Below are positions 1-6,641 of a stretch of 47,038 nt of DNA, piece after piece. The stretch is from contig JAFLVP010000012.1 of assembly GCA_022508265.1 (NCBI GenBank), forward strand, positions 1 to 47,038, read 5' to 3'. The stretch comes from Clostridiales bacterium. Its GTDB lineage: Bacteria; Bacillota; Clostridia; Christensenellales; Borkfalkiaceae. Position 1 is the stretch's first letter, and every line of letters starts with the position of its first letter. The notes beneath the pieces were generated by a model. That model saw nothing but the letters and a program-made list of their open reading frames with translations, was not told where the DNA came from and made no database searches. A program made the translations under genes and the position numbers.

Positions 1-76
1 GGGGATATAGCACAGTTGGTAGCGCGATACGTTCGCAACGTATAGGTCACGAGTTCGAGTCTCGTTATCTCCACCA
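1..76 (+). tRNA. tRNA-Ala (anticodon CGC)
   Basis: A complete cloverleaf can be drawn. The acceptor stem 1-7 pairs with 66-72 and includes a G3:U70 wobble, the classical alanine identity element. The anticodon stem is ATACG/CGTAT around a seven-base loop whose anticodon is CGC (positions 34-36), reading GCG codons. The T-arm has the GTTCGA loop. Discriminator A73 and an encoded CCA (74-76) follow. Its promoter lies outside the window. Confidence 0.96.
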
Positions 77-78
77 CG
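58..78 (+). repeat. Direct repeat copy 1: tRNA-Ala 3' end
   Basis: These 21 bases cover the 3' part of the T-arm, the 3' acceptor strand, CCA and two flanking bases. They recur exactly at 264-284. A duplicated tRNA 3' end is the usual footprint of tRNA-targeted site-specific integration, though a decayed tandem tRNA would look similar. Confidence 0.8.
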
Positions 79-81
79 CAG

Positions 82-105
82 AGGAAGGCACAAGCCTTCC
101 TTTTT
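82..105 (+). terminator. Intrinsic terminator of tRNA-Ala
   Basis: An 8-bp perfect stem (82-89 with 94-101) around the tetraloop ACAA is followed by a run of T, six bases after the tRNA CCA end. Confidence 0.85.
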
Positions 106-263
106 GCGTGGAGTAATATCGAATCGATGAACTCGTGCAGTTCGCCCGAGGCAACTTGTTGCCGACAGTTTGCCGTGCGAGCCTTTGGTAACGCTTTGCG
201 CACCTCATTATAATACATTCAGATAATTTGGCGCAAAGGGGTCCCCTTTAGGAGTATCGGCAA

Positions 264-284
264 AGTCTCGTTATCTCCACCACG
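264..284 (+). repeat. Direct repeat copy 2: partial tRNA-Ala 3' end
   Basis: This is an exact 21-bp copy of 58-78. Nothing upstream of it forms the 5' half of a tRNA, so it is a fragment, not a second gene. As in the complete copy, a strong hairpin with a T-run follows directly. Confidence 0.8.
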
Positions 285-319
285 AAAAAGGACAGGTTTT
301 GTACCTGTCCTTTTTCGTG
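281..319. terminator. Strong bidirectional terminator-like hairpin
   Basis: A 17-bp perfect inverted repeat (281-297 with 303-319) surrounds a five-base loop, with A- and T-runs built into the arms. It should terminate transcription in either direction and lies immediately after the tRNA-fragment repeat. Confidence 0.8.
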
Positions 320-404
320 TTTTGGAGTTCGGCGTTCGAACCACGATTCGTGCGAGCGTAGCGACGCTTTGGCGCTTTATTCGCCAAAATCCACATTATC
401 TCAC

Positions 405-433
405 TTGCTTTTGCAATGTCGCCATGCTATAAT
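405..433 (+). promoter_or_regulatory. Promoter of the 459 rhomboid gene
   Basis: TTGCTT (405-410) and TATAAT (428-433) are separated by exactly 17 bp. Transcription would start near 440, leaving a leader of about 18 nt that carries a TTGGAGAA ribosome binding site before the ATG at 459. Confidence 0.75.
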
Positions 434-458
434 TTCACTATCACATTTGGAGAATATT

Positions 459-1109
459 ATGAAATTTTTTGACTACTCTGCAAAAAATGTAAATTGGCGA
501 ACGCGCAATTATTTCTTTGCGGGCACTTTGTTTTTGATTATATTACAAATTGTACTGTTTGCAATATTTGGAGCCGGGTGGTCAACAAAATTGTTTGATT
601 CTTCTGCCAATTATGATAGTTTTAGTATTCAGAATTTTTTTAACGGAATATTTGGCAGCTTTGACCACGTGAATTGGCAACACATTTTGCTGAATATGCT
701 ATGCTTTTTGTTTTGCGGAATTTATATGGAACGAAAACAAGGTACTTTAATATGGATTCCTTTTGTTCTTATAACTTGTATTCTTTCCCGTATGGCGAAT
801 ATGTTGGTCTTGCAGTTTAATTGGATATTTTCATACGGATTTTCAAGCTGTAACTATGCGCTCTATGCAGTAATAATATTGGATATCATTTTTAATTTTG
901 CAAAAATAATCAAGTTGAAATTTGAAACAATATGGTCAATTATCTTTCTTTTGCTGATTTATTTTGCTATGTGTTTCAATGGCGGAACATCAACGGTGTC
1001 TTTTGTTATTTATCCGTATGATTTTATATATAATTCGTGGCACTGGTCAGGATTTTTGACAGGAATTTTAATCTTCTTTCTTACCAAACTACCAAAAGCA
1101 GATTCTTAA
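459..1109 (+). CDS. Rhomboid-family intramembrane serine protease (216 aa)
   Basis: This is a polytopic membrane protein with about six hydrophobic helices. The rhomboid signatures are visible: HxxxN in the second helix (His75-Asn79), a GFSS element with the probable nucleophile Ser129, and HWSGFLTG in the last helix with the probable catalytic His195. The Ser/His dyad therefore looks intact and cleavage of membrane substrates is expected, though no substrate can be named. The ATG at 459 is preferred over the longer frame from 369 because it follows a consensus promoter and a ribosome binding site, and because its MKF start aligns with the paralogue at 21088-21753. The gene is visibly richer in A and T than its neighbours, which may reflect a different origin. 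Confidence 0.8.
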   Translation: MKFFDYSAKNVNWRTRNYFFAGTLFLIILQIVLFAIFGAGWSTKLFDSSANYDSFSIQNFFNGIFGSFDHVNWQHILLNMLCFLFCGIYMERKQGTLIWIPFVLITCILSRMANMLVLQFNWIFSYGFSSCNYALYAVIILDIIFNFAKIIKLKFETIWSIIFLLLIYFAMCFNGGTSTVSFVIYPYDFIYNSWHWSGFLTGILIFFLTKLPKADS

Positions 1110-1155
1110 AAACAACATAATTGAGTATTTGTTTTAGGTTACTACTTTGCCACGC

Positions 1156-1188
1156 AAAAGGCACTGACGGTTAGTCAGTGCCTTTTTT
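1156..1188. terminator. Bidirectional terminator between convergent genes
   Basis: AAAAGGCACTGAC (1156-1168) pairs with GTCAGTGCCTTTT (1174-1186) around a five-base loop, with a T-run on the plus strand. It separates the plus-strand rhomboid from the minus-strand ECF gene and can serve both. Confidence 0.85.
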
Positions 1189-1200
1189 ATTGCATGAAAT

Positions 1201-1722
1201 TTATTTGAATTTAGTCAGGGTATACAGCTTAATGAGTATCGGGAGCAAGAACAGCACCGTTACGAAAGTGCAGATTACCTGCGGAACGACGGCTGTGAGT
1301 GAAAGCAAATAGTACCTCTTTGCCGCCTCCCACGTATACCCGAAGTAAAACGTGGCTATGGTGTTGTCAAGCAGGGTAAAAAATACCGTCATTAACACTG
1401 CCACCGCTATTAAAATGGCGTGACGTTTGAAATTGAGAATCTTTTTGAATTTTTTACCGAGCAGTCCGAACACGACAACGAACAGGTTGTAGTAAATTAA
1501 GTAGAGAATAATTATGTTGAGAAAGAACCCCAATATAAAACAGCGCAGTATTGAAAATGCGGTTGCCACCAAAAGTCCGCGTTTAATGCCGAAGTAAAAC
1601 GAGAAGCTCAAAAGCAGCACGGTTACAACTTCAATACCGGATATTCCCGACAAAACCAATTGTCCGCCTATCAGCAGGGCAGTAAAAATGCTGACAAGCG
1701 CTATCTCCTTTGCGGCTATCAT
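1201..1722 (-). CDS. ECF transporter S component, predicted cobalamin-specific (173 aa)
   Basis: The protein is very hydrophobic with about five or six membrane helices and opens with a short segment before a long helix, typical of substrate-binding S components of energy-coupling factor transporters. Substrate specificity cannot be read from the sequence. It is inferred from context: the gene starts one base after the stop of the DUF4430 lipoprotein gene, so the two are translationally coupled, and the pair follows a cobalamin riboswitch. It would capture B12 or a corrinoid and work with shared EcfA/EcfA'/EcfT subunits, which are not in this window. A generic small membrane protein is the main alternative. 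Confidence 0.7.
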   Translation of the reverse strand: MIAAKEIALVSIFTALLIGGQLVLSGISGIEVVTVLLLSFSFYFGIKRGLLVATAFSILRCFILGFFLNIIILYLIYYNLFVVVFGLLGKKFKKILNFKRHAILIAVAVLMTVFFTLLDNTIATFYFGYTWEAAKRYYLLSLTAVVPQVICTFVTVLFLLPILIKLYTLTKFK

Positions 1723-1723
1723 A

Positions 1724-2140
1724 TCAGATTGAGAACGACTGATAAGCCAATACGTATATGCAGCCCTCTTTTAAAGGTAATTCCTCTACGCCGAGCGTGG
1801 CAGAGCCGTAAATTTTACCCTCGTGCTCAAAAGTGCCCCAAGCCTCGTTGGAATTGTCGCTATCGTCGGTGTAAAGCATCCAGTAACTGCTATTAGCCTG
1901 AGCTTTACCGTTTACCTTAATTACCATACCGTCGCTGACCTCGAAGGTAAGCTCGCCCTTGTCCTGCAGATGGTTCATATAATCTACAAGTTTTTTGTAT
2001 TCAAAATCGAAAGACTCGTCCGAAGCAGTGATAAAAACGGTGTTTTCGTCTGCTGTAACGGGGCTTTTGTCGCACGCGCCTATAAAAAAGCATGCAACGA
2101 TTGCAATAACAGAAATTGCAAGTGATAATAATTTTTTCAT
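1724..2140 (-). CDS. DUF4430 lipoprotein, predicted cobalamin-binding (138 aa)
   Basis: Starting at the ATG at 2140, which has a GGAGGT site at 2144-2149, the protein has a lipoprotein signal peptide ending in a lipobox I-G-A-C with Cys23 as the lipid-modified residue. The mature ~115-residue domain, with Trp-, Tyr- and Gly-rich strands including YWMLYTDD, resembles DUF4430 (Pfam PF14478), which is related to the C-terminal domain of transcobalamin. The inferred role is capture of corrinoids outside the membrane and delivery to the ECF S component encoded directly downstream. The longer frame from 2176 is rejected because it runs into the riboswitch terminator hairpin and lacks a ribosome binding site. 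Confidence 0.75.
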   Translation of the reverse strand: MKKLLSLAISVIAIVACFFIGACDKSPVTADENTVFITASDESFDFEYKKLVDYMNHLQDKGELTFEVSDGMVIKVNGKAQANSSYWMLYTDDSDNSNEAWGTFEHEGKIYGSATLGVEELPLKEGCIYVLAYQSFSI

Positions 2141-2150
2141 AAAACCTCCA

Positions 2151-2175
2151 AAAAAAATTGCCCGTTCTACGGGCA
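2151..2175 (-). terminator. Expression-platform terminator of the cobalamin riboswitch
   Basis: On the minus strand GCCCG-TAGAA-CGGGC forms a short GC-rich hairpin, followed by AA and a run of eight T just before the GGAGG ribosome binding site of the DUF4430 gene. Its placement between the aptamer and the start codon implies transcriptional attenuation when B12 is bound. Confidence 0.8.
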
Positions 2176-2187
2176 AAATAAAATATT

Positions 2188-2325
2188 ACAAACTCCTTCA
2201 CTGCCCAAGAAGAAGTTCGTGAGTCAAAGGGTAGGTAACCGGACTGTAACCGTAATGGCCGTTGCGACGGAATTTCACCGCACTTCCCCTACTTTCAGTA
2301 AATAAATTTACTACTCGCAATGATT
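2188..2325 (-). promoter_or_regulatory. Cobalamin riboswitch aptamer
   Basis: On the minus strand the conserved core GGGAAGTGCGGTGAAATTCC (2269-2288 on the plus strand) is followed by CGCAACGG, then GGTTACAGTCCGGTTACC, matching the GGGAA...GGTGAAA..TCC...CGCAACGG...ACTGTAA pattern of AdoCbl-type riboswitches. A flanking CTACC/GGTAG pairing and a downstream GGGCAGTGAAGGA segment fit the peripheral elements. It lies directly upstream of the DUF4430-ECF pair and should switch off B12 uptake when cobalamin is abundant. Confidence 0.88.
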
Positions 2326-2342
2326 TGGATTCAATTTTCTAT

Positions 2343-2371
2343 AATTTAACATATATCGCCGATTTTGTCAA
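2343..2371 (-). promoter_or_regulatory. Promoter of the riboswitch-controlled transcript
   Basis: On the minus strand TTGACA (2366-2371) and TAAATT (2343-2348) are 17 bp apart, just upstream of the aptamer and after the stop of the adenosyltransferase gene. The uptake pair can therefore be transcribed independently of the large upstream operon. Confidence 0.55.
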
Positions 2372-2395
2372 ACGAATTGATTGAAATCGGTTTAA

Positions 2396-2872
2396 TTATT
2401 TCTCGTCGTAGATGCGCGCAATAGCGTAGAAAAGCGTTGACATTTTATTGAGATATTCGAAAATATATTCGCTTCCGCCGTACTTTTCGAAGAGGCGGGC
2501 GTACGCAAGCTCCGCCCTTCTTGTAATTGTGCGAACTATGTGCACTCTTGCACCCATGAGCGTAGTTCCGGGCAACACGAAGCTTGTAAAAGGCCCCGCC
2601 TGCTCTTCGTACTTTTTAATTACTTCCAAAAGCTCTTCAAGGTGTTTCTGCCCTATATGTCCGTAGCCGCCTGCGACCTCTGCCATCATCGTGGAAAGAA
2701 GTGTCACTATCTTTCTCAATTCCATTTCCAAACGCTTGTCTTCAACGTAGTGCGTGAGCTCCATAATATGCGCGGAAAGCTCGTCCGCAGCGCCGAAAAA
2801 CGCAATACGTTCATCGGTTTTGAGCGTTTTGTCGCCCACCAAATCGGTTAAAAGCGGTTCTTTTTTAAGCAT
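2396..2872 (-). CDS. PduO-like cob(I)alamin adenosyltransferase, short form (158 aa)
   Basis: This is an all-helical protein of the PduO/Cob_adeno_trans family (PF01923). The family blocks are recognisable: FGAADELSAHI near residues 26-36, R-T-I-T-R-R-A-E-L (114-122), and YLNKMSTLFYAIAR (140-153). The family makes adenosylcobalamin from cob(I)alamin and ATP, which is the cofactor of the glutamate mutase encoded in the same operon. It is the last gene of that operon, 20 bp after the hydratase beta gene. Unusually, it begins at about the position where canonical members have already passed their N-terminal TKTGD-type ATP-contacting motif. No upstream start restores it, because the previous gene ends there. 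It may be a divergent enzyme or a corrinoid-handling protein. Confidence 0.75.
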   Translation of the reverse strand: MLKKEPLLTDLVGDKTLKTDERIAFFGAADELSAHIMELTHYVEDKRLEMELRKIVTLLSTMMAEVAGGYGHIGQKHLEELLEVIKKYEEQAGPFTSFVLPGTTLMGARVHIVRTITRRAELAYARLFEKYGGSEYIFEYLNKMSTLFYAIARIYDEK

Positions 2873-2892
2873 AGCAATTCTCCCAAAGAGGC

Positions 2893-3441
2893 TTAAATCT
2901 TTCTGTACTTTTCGATGCCCTGTTCGAATAAATCGTTACCGACGCTGTCGTACGTCACTATTGCGTAAAAATCTTCGACTTCGAGGCGGTGGATTGCCTC
3001 TGCTCCGAGGTCTTCGTAAGTAACAACCTCGCACTTCTTTATAGTTTCCGAAATGGAGGCGGCTGCTCCGCCGATTGCCGAGAGATATACCCCGCCGTAT
3101 TGCTGTAAGAGCTGTTTATACTGACTGCTCCTCGAGCCCTTGCCTATCATTACTTTTAACCCCTGCTTTAAAAGGGGTTCTGCATAGGGGTCCATACGGT
3201 AGCTTGATGTGGGGCCCGCGGAACCTATTGCCCTGCCGGGCTTTGCGGGAGTGGGTCCGACATAGTAAATTATTGAATTTTTAACGTCTATGGGAAGGGG
3301 TTCTCCCCTTTCGAGCAATTCGCAGAGGCGCTTGTGCGCGGCGTCCCTGCCCGTATAAATTACGCCCGTTATACGTACGGTATCGCCTGCACGCAGTGAA
3401 CGCACAAGATTTTCATCTACAGGACTTTTAAGTTCAATCAT
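2893..3441 (-). CDS. Fumarate hydratase-type beta subunit, probable mesaconase beta (182 aa)
   Basis: This is a stand-alone C-terminal-domain subunit of class I (iron-sulfur) fumarases, like TtdB or FumB-type beta chains. Characteristic segments are GDTVRITGVIYTGRDAAHKRL near residues 19-39, GPTSSYRMDPY near 75-85 and GKGSRSSQYKQ near 99-109. With the alpha subunit encoded immediately upstream it should form an [4Fe-4S] hydro-lyase. In this operon, between methylaspartate ammonia-lyase and citramalate lyase functions, the likely reaction is hydration of mesaconate to (S)-citramalate, although activity on fumarate is possible. A GGAGG site precedes the ATG at 3441. Confidence 0.85.
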   Translation of the reverse strand: MIELKSPVDENLVRSLRAGDTVRITGVIYTGRDAAHKRLCELLERGEPLPIDVKNSIIYYVGPTPAKPGRAIGSAGPTSSYRMDPYAEPLLKQGLKVMIGKGSRSSQYKQLLQQYGGVYLSAIGGAAASISETIKKCEVVTYEDLGAEAIHRLEVEDFYAIVTYDSVGNDLFEQGIEKYRKI

Positions 3442-3476
3442 TTATTTTTCCTCCTTAAGTTTAGGAGAGCCGAAAC

Positions 3477-4316
3477 TTAAAGATTACAGCTCTTGTGCCT
3501 TGCCGCGTGGCACTGTATATTTATAGCTACGGGCAGACTTGCTATGTGGCAGGGATATGTATTAACCTTTACCGCGAGGCAGGTAACCGTACCCCCGAAG
3601 CCCATAGGTCCTACGCCGAGCTTGTTGATTTCTTCAAGCAGTTCTTCTTCCAATTTACGGGCAATGGGGTCGGGCGATTTGTCGTCGATTTCCCTGAAGA
3701 GCGCCTCTTTTGCCATCATTGCGCACTTTTCGAAGTTGCCGCCTATGCCCAATCCCACGATTATCGGAGGACAGGGTTTGCCGCCCGCGTTGAATACGGT
3801 GTCGAGCACTAATTTTTTGATGCCTTCAACGCCGTCCGCGGGAATGAGCATTTTGACCACGCTCATATTCTCACTGCCGCCCCCCTTGGGCGCAACATCA
3901 ATGCGGAAGACGTCGCCGGGGACTACCTTTACGTGCACTATTGCGGGGGTATTGTCCTTGGTGTTGACTCTGTCGAGGGGGTGTCTTACTACCGATTTGC
4001 GAAGATATCCCTCGGTATACGCCTGACGGACGCCCTCGTTGACTGCTTCGTAGATATCGCCCTCGAATACCACTTCGGAGCCGATTGTCAACATTACTAC
4101 CGCAACGCCCGTATCCTGACATATGGGCAAGTGCTTATCCCTTGCAAGAAGGTCGTTTTCGACTATCTTTTCAAGCACCTCTCTGCCGAGCGGAGACTGC
4201 TCCTCTGTAGCCGCGTTTTTGAGCGTTTTTAGGACGTTTTCGGGAATGTCCTCACACGCCTTTATAAACATTTCTTTGATTTTTGCCGTAACTTCGGCAA
4301 GCTCTATTTTTCGCAT
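3477..4316 (-). CDS. Fumarate hydratase-type alpha subunit, probable mesaconase alpha (279 aa)
   Basis: This is the N-terminal-domain subunit of a class I fumarase/tartrate dehydratase. The three family cysteines expected to hold the [4Fe-4S] cluster are visible: Cys66 in PICQDTG, Cys198 in GGNFEKCAMMAKEAL and Cys269 in NIQCHAARH. A length near 280 residues is normal for the alpha chain. The beta chain gene follows after 35 bp. Fumarase and mesaconase cannot be told apart by sequence alone; the assignment to mesaconate hydration rests on the surrounding methylaspartate pathway genes. The oxygen-labile cluster fits an anaerobe. GGGAGT serves as ribosome binding site for the ATG at 4316. Confidence 0.87.
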   Translation of the reverse strand: MRKIELAEVTAKIKEMFIKACEDIPENVLKTLKNAATEEQSPLGREVLEKIVENDLLARDKHLPICQDTGVAVVMLTIGSEVVFEGDIYEAVNEGVRQAYTEGYLRKSVVRHPLDRVNTKDNTPAIVHVKVVPGDVFRIDVAPKGGGSENMSVVKMLIPADGVEGIKKLVLDTVFNAGGKPCPPIIVGLGIGGNFEKCAMMAKEALFREIDDKSPDPIARKLEEELLEEINKLGVGPMGFGGTVTCLAVKVNTYPCHIASLPVAINIQCHAARHKSCNL

Positions 4317-4352
4317 AGGTTACTCCCAATCAATATGCTGAACGGGTGGCAT

Positions 4353-5609
4353 TTATTTATCGAAATACCACAGCGTTTTGAGTTTTTTAATAAGAATTGC
4401 GGCTGCAAGCACGTCGGCGCTGCCGCCTATGCTTATTCCGCTTTCCACACACTGCGCATTGAGTAGTTTCAATTGCGTTTCGTCGTTTACGTCAATACAG
4501 CTGATTGCGTTTTTGAAATATAAGTAATTTTCAAGAGTGCCGCTGCGCTTTAAAAGCACGGTGTCCTCTATATCCCCCACTATAAACGCGAGGGTTTTTA
4601 AAAGGCTTTCTTTAGAGAGGTTTTTATCTATTATTTCTTCGGCTTTGCGAACGGCAACGAACCCGCCCTCGGCAAGCCCGCGGACACCTAAAAATCCGTA
4701 AAGCCTGTACGCCTGCATACCGAAGGAGCTGCCGTCGCCCTCGAGCTCGCGCGTTATACCCTTGCAAATGCGCTTGGCGGTAGCGAATATTTGCATATAT
4801 TCGCCGCCCCCCTTTGAGAGCAGGTGTCCTGCCGAGGCAAGCAATATTCCCGCCACGAAAATGAACCCTTTATAAGTATTCGTACCGACGGATTTAAACA
4901 TAGCCTCTTCGGCTTCGAGACCTATGGGGCGCAGTTTTTCAAGTAAACCGTCTGTGCTGTCGGCGTCAAAGCCTACCCAAAACGATTGCACAAGATGGGG
5001 AATTATTGCGCTCTGGGACTTGAGCATAATTGCGTAGTTCATATCGCCGTGCGAGCCCTGCGAAGTGGGCGTGACAAGTCCGAATTTATCTTCAAGATTG
5101 AGCTCCGCCATCAGGCTTTGCTCTATAACTGCATACAGGTGTGCGGAAAAGTATTCCCGTACGCCCTTTTTAAGCGCATTTAAAAGTTCCTGAGGGGTAT
5201 GATTACCCTGTCTTGCGCACACGAACGCCGCATTTTCGCAGAGGTAGCATTTGCGCATATGACCGCGCGAAAGGCTGTGGGTTCCGCCTTGAGGATATAC
5301 GTCCAAATCTGCGTACCTGCCTATCGGACAGTTCTCCTCAATTGCCGTTGTCTTTAGCTTTAAGTCCTCTCCGCAAACGGGCAGAACGGCGCACATTCCG
5401 TCGGCGCCGTCTAAAATGACGGGATTGCCTGTGAACGTTTCTTTCAATCTGTTGGCGAAATATCTTATTATTAAAAAGCTTTCCTTAATTCGCTTATCGC
5501 TGCCCGGAACATTTGCCTTTGCCGTTATTACATCGCTTGTCTGAGCAAGTTTTAAAACGTAATTATTTCTCTGTTCACGGGCGGCAAGAATTTTATCCGC
5601 ACTACACAT
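4353..5609 (-). CDS. citXG: CitX-CitG fusion, citramalate/citrate lyase cofactor synthesis (418 aa)
   Basis: Two domains are joined in one chain. Residues 1-150 match CitX, the holo-ACP synthase that attaches the prosthetic group, with the signature GGTHSLSRGHMRKCYLC and Cys121, Cys124 and Cys131. Residues ~155-418 match CitG, which makes 2'-(5''-triphosphoribosyl)-3'-dephospho-CoA, with GLVTPTSQGSHGDMN (177-191) and a later GGSADVLAA segment. Together they would build the cofactor and load it onto Ser11 of the CitD acyl carrier. The start ATG at 5609 lies inside the end of citC (8-bp overlap), so the two are translationally coupled. Such fusions are known in some anaerobes; elsewhere the domains are separate proteins. 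Confidence 0.9.
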   Translation of the reverse strand: MCSADKILAAREQRNNYVLKLAQTSDVITAKANVPGSDKRIKESFLIIRYFANRLKETFTGNPVILDGADGMCAVLPVCGEDLKLKTTAIEENCPIGRYADLDVYPQGGTHSLSRGHMRKCYLCENAAFVCARQGNHTPQELLNALKKGVREYFSAHLYAVIEQSLMAELNLEDKFGLVTPTSQGSHGDMNYAIMLKSQSAIIPHLVQSFWVGFDADSTDGLLEKLRPIGLEAEEAMFKSVGTNTYKGFIFVAGILLASAGHLLSKGGGEYMQIFATAKRICKGITRELEGDGSSFGMQAYRLYGFLGVRGLAEGGFVAVRKAEEIIDKNLSKESLLKTLAFIVGDIEDTVLLKRSGTLENYLYFKNAISCIDVNDETQLKLLNAQCVESGISIGGSADVLAAAILIKKLKTLWYFDK

Positions 5610-6609
5610 GTCTGCTTAAAATTATGGCTTGTATTACCGAATAATTATTTCTCGGAACAAATTTAAGAGCCTCTTCTGTATTACCCTCTTTTATGAGCGA
5701 GCGCACTCTTTTTGCCGAGATTACTTCGCCGTCTTCATCAAACCTCGGCACGATTTCGAGCTTATCTTTAAGCACGTCCTGCAGGGTTTGGTTGTATATG
5801 CGCATATAGTCGGACGTCTCGGTACCGACGTAGCGTTTACATATTCCCAATTTGGGAATAAAGTATTTTTCGAATATGAGCGCATCGTACTTTGCGTACT
5901 CTTCGGTAGTTTCGTCCGCCGTCTTTAAAAAGTATCCGGGGAACGTAGCTTTTGAAACTATATACTCCGAAGATGGCAAAACAAGCACGTTGCTCATCGG
6001 CTTTAAGGCGAGATACGCCATGGCGTACCTTTCCTTGAAAGTGAAGTACGAACAATCTTCCTGTACCACGAACACGAGCACGAATTTGTGCCTTGACGCG
6101 GCGTATTCAACGAGCTTTAAGTGTCCGTTGGTAAACGGGTCGCCGTTTATTACCGCACAGGCGATATCGCTCTCTCCGCTGACGCTGTCCATGCCGAGAC
6201 TATACTTCATCTGCACGCGCATCTTTTCGATACAGGAATTTATATCGCCCTCTCCGCCCTCCATCACGGCAACCTTGTCGGTTTCGAGAATGAGTTTAAA
6301 GCCGAGGCTTAAAAATACCTCTCGGTATTCGGGTTTTGTGAATATCTGAAAGTAATAAATTCCCGCCGCATGCAGGCGCTTAATCATTTCGCCCACGAGC
6401 GTAACCGCAAGATTTTCACTGCGGTATTCGGGCTTTACCGCCAGACATTTTAAAATATATTTACTTGCGGACAGCGTGGCGATTATTCCGCTCTCGTCCT
6501 CCATATAGATAGTCTGGTCTACGTTGCTTTCAAAGCGCAAACCGAACTGCTCCAAAAAGGACGCTATCCGCTCTTTTTCGGTAGGTAAAACTACCTCCTT
6601 GATAGTCAT
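5602..6609 (-). CDS. citC: [Citrate/citramalate lyase] ligase CitC (335 aa)
   Basis: CitC acetylates the thiol of the lyase prosthetic group using acetate and ATP, converting the inactive HS-form of the lyase to the active acetyl form. Residues 1-~118 form the family's N-terminal GNAT-like domain, with VKPEYRSENLAVTLV. The C-terminal nucleotidyltransferase domain starts with GDPFTNGHLKL (Thr160-Asn161-Gly162-His163 is the HxGH-like ATP motif). The length of 335 is typical. It lies 32 bp after the alpha-subunit gene and overlaps citXG. Context points to citramalate lyase as its target instead of citrate lyase. Confidence 0.93.
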   Translation of the reverse strand: MTIKEVVLPTEKERIASFLEQFGLRFESNVDQTIYMEDESGIIATLSASKYILKCLAVKPEYRSENLAVTLVGEMIKRLHAAGIYYFQIFTKPEYREVFLSLGFKLILETDKVAVMEGGEGDINSCIEKMRVQMKYSLGMDSVSGESDIACAVINGDPFTNGHLKLVEYAASRHKFVLVFVVQEDCSYFTFKERYAMAYLALKPMSNVLVLPSSEYIVSKATFPGYFLKTADETTEEYAKYDALIFEKYFIPKLGICKRYVGTETSDYMRIYNQTLQDVLKDKLEIVPRFDEDGEVISAKRVRSLIKEGNTEEALKFVPRNNYSVIQAIILSRHV

Positions 6610-6641
6610 ATCTTCTCTCTTTTTTAAATATTATTATGCTT

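Larger units (their letters stand above)
106..404. other. Non-coding region with hairpins between tRNA and rhomboid gene
   Basis: I see no credible gene here. The region holds a GGCAAC/GTTGCC hairpin (150-163), an inverted repeat CTTTGCGC (194-201) / GCGCAAAG (231-238) enclosing an AT-rich core, a palindrome at 235-249, the second tRNA 3'-end copy with its own terminator, and a hairpin TTTGGCG (368-374) / CGCCAAA (382-388). The density of palindromes inside the 58-284 repeat interval suggests the residue of a small mobile or integrated element, but no coding remnant is recognisable. Confidence 0.5.

Noticed and set aside
369-458. Upstream start for the first rhomboid protein
   Set aside because: The extra 30 residues begin before the promoter, have no ribosome binding site and are absent from the paralogue.
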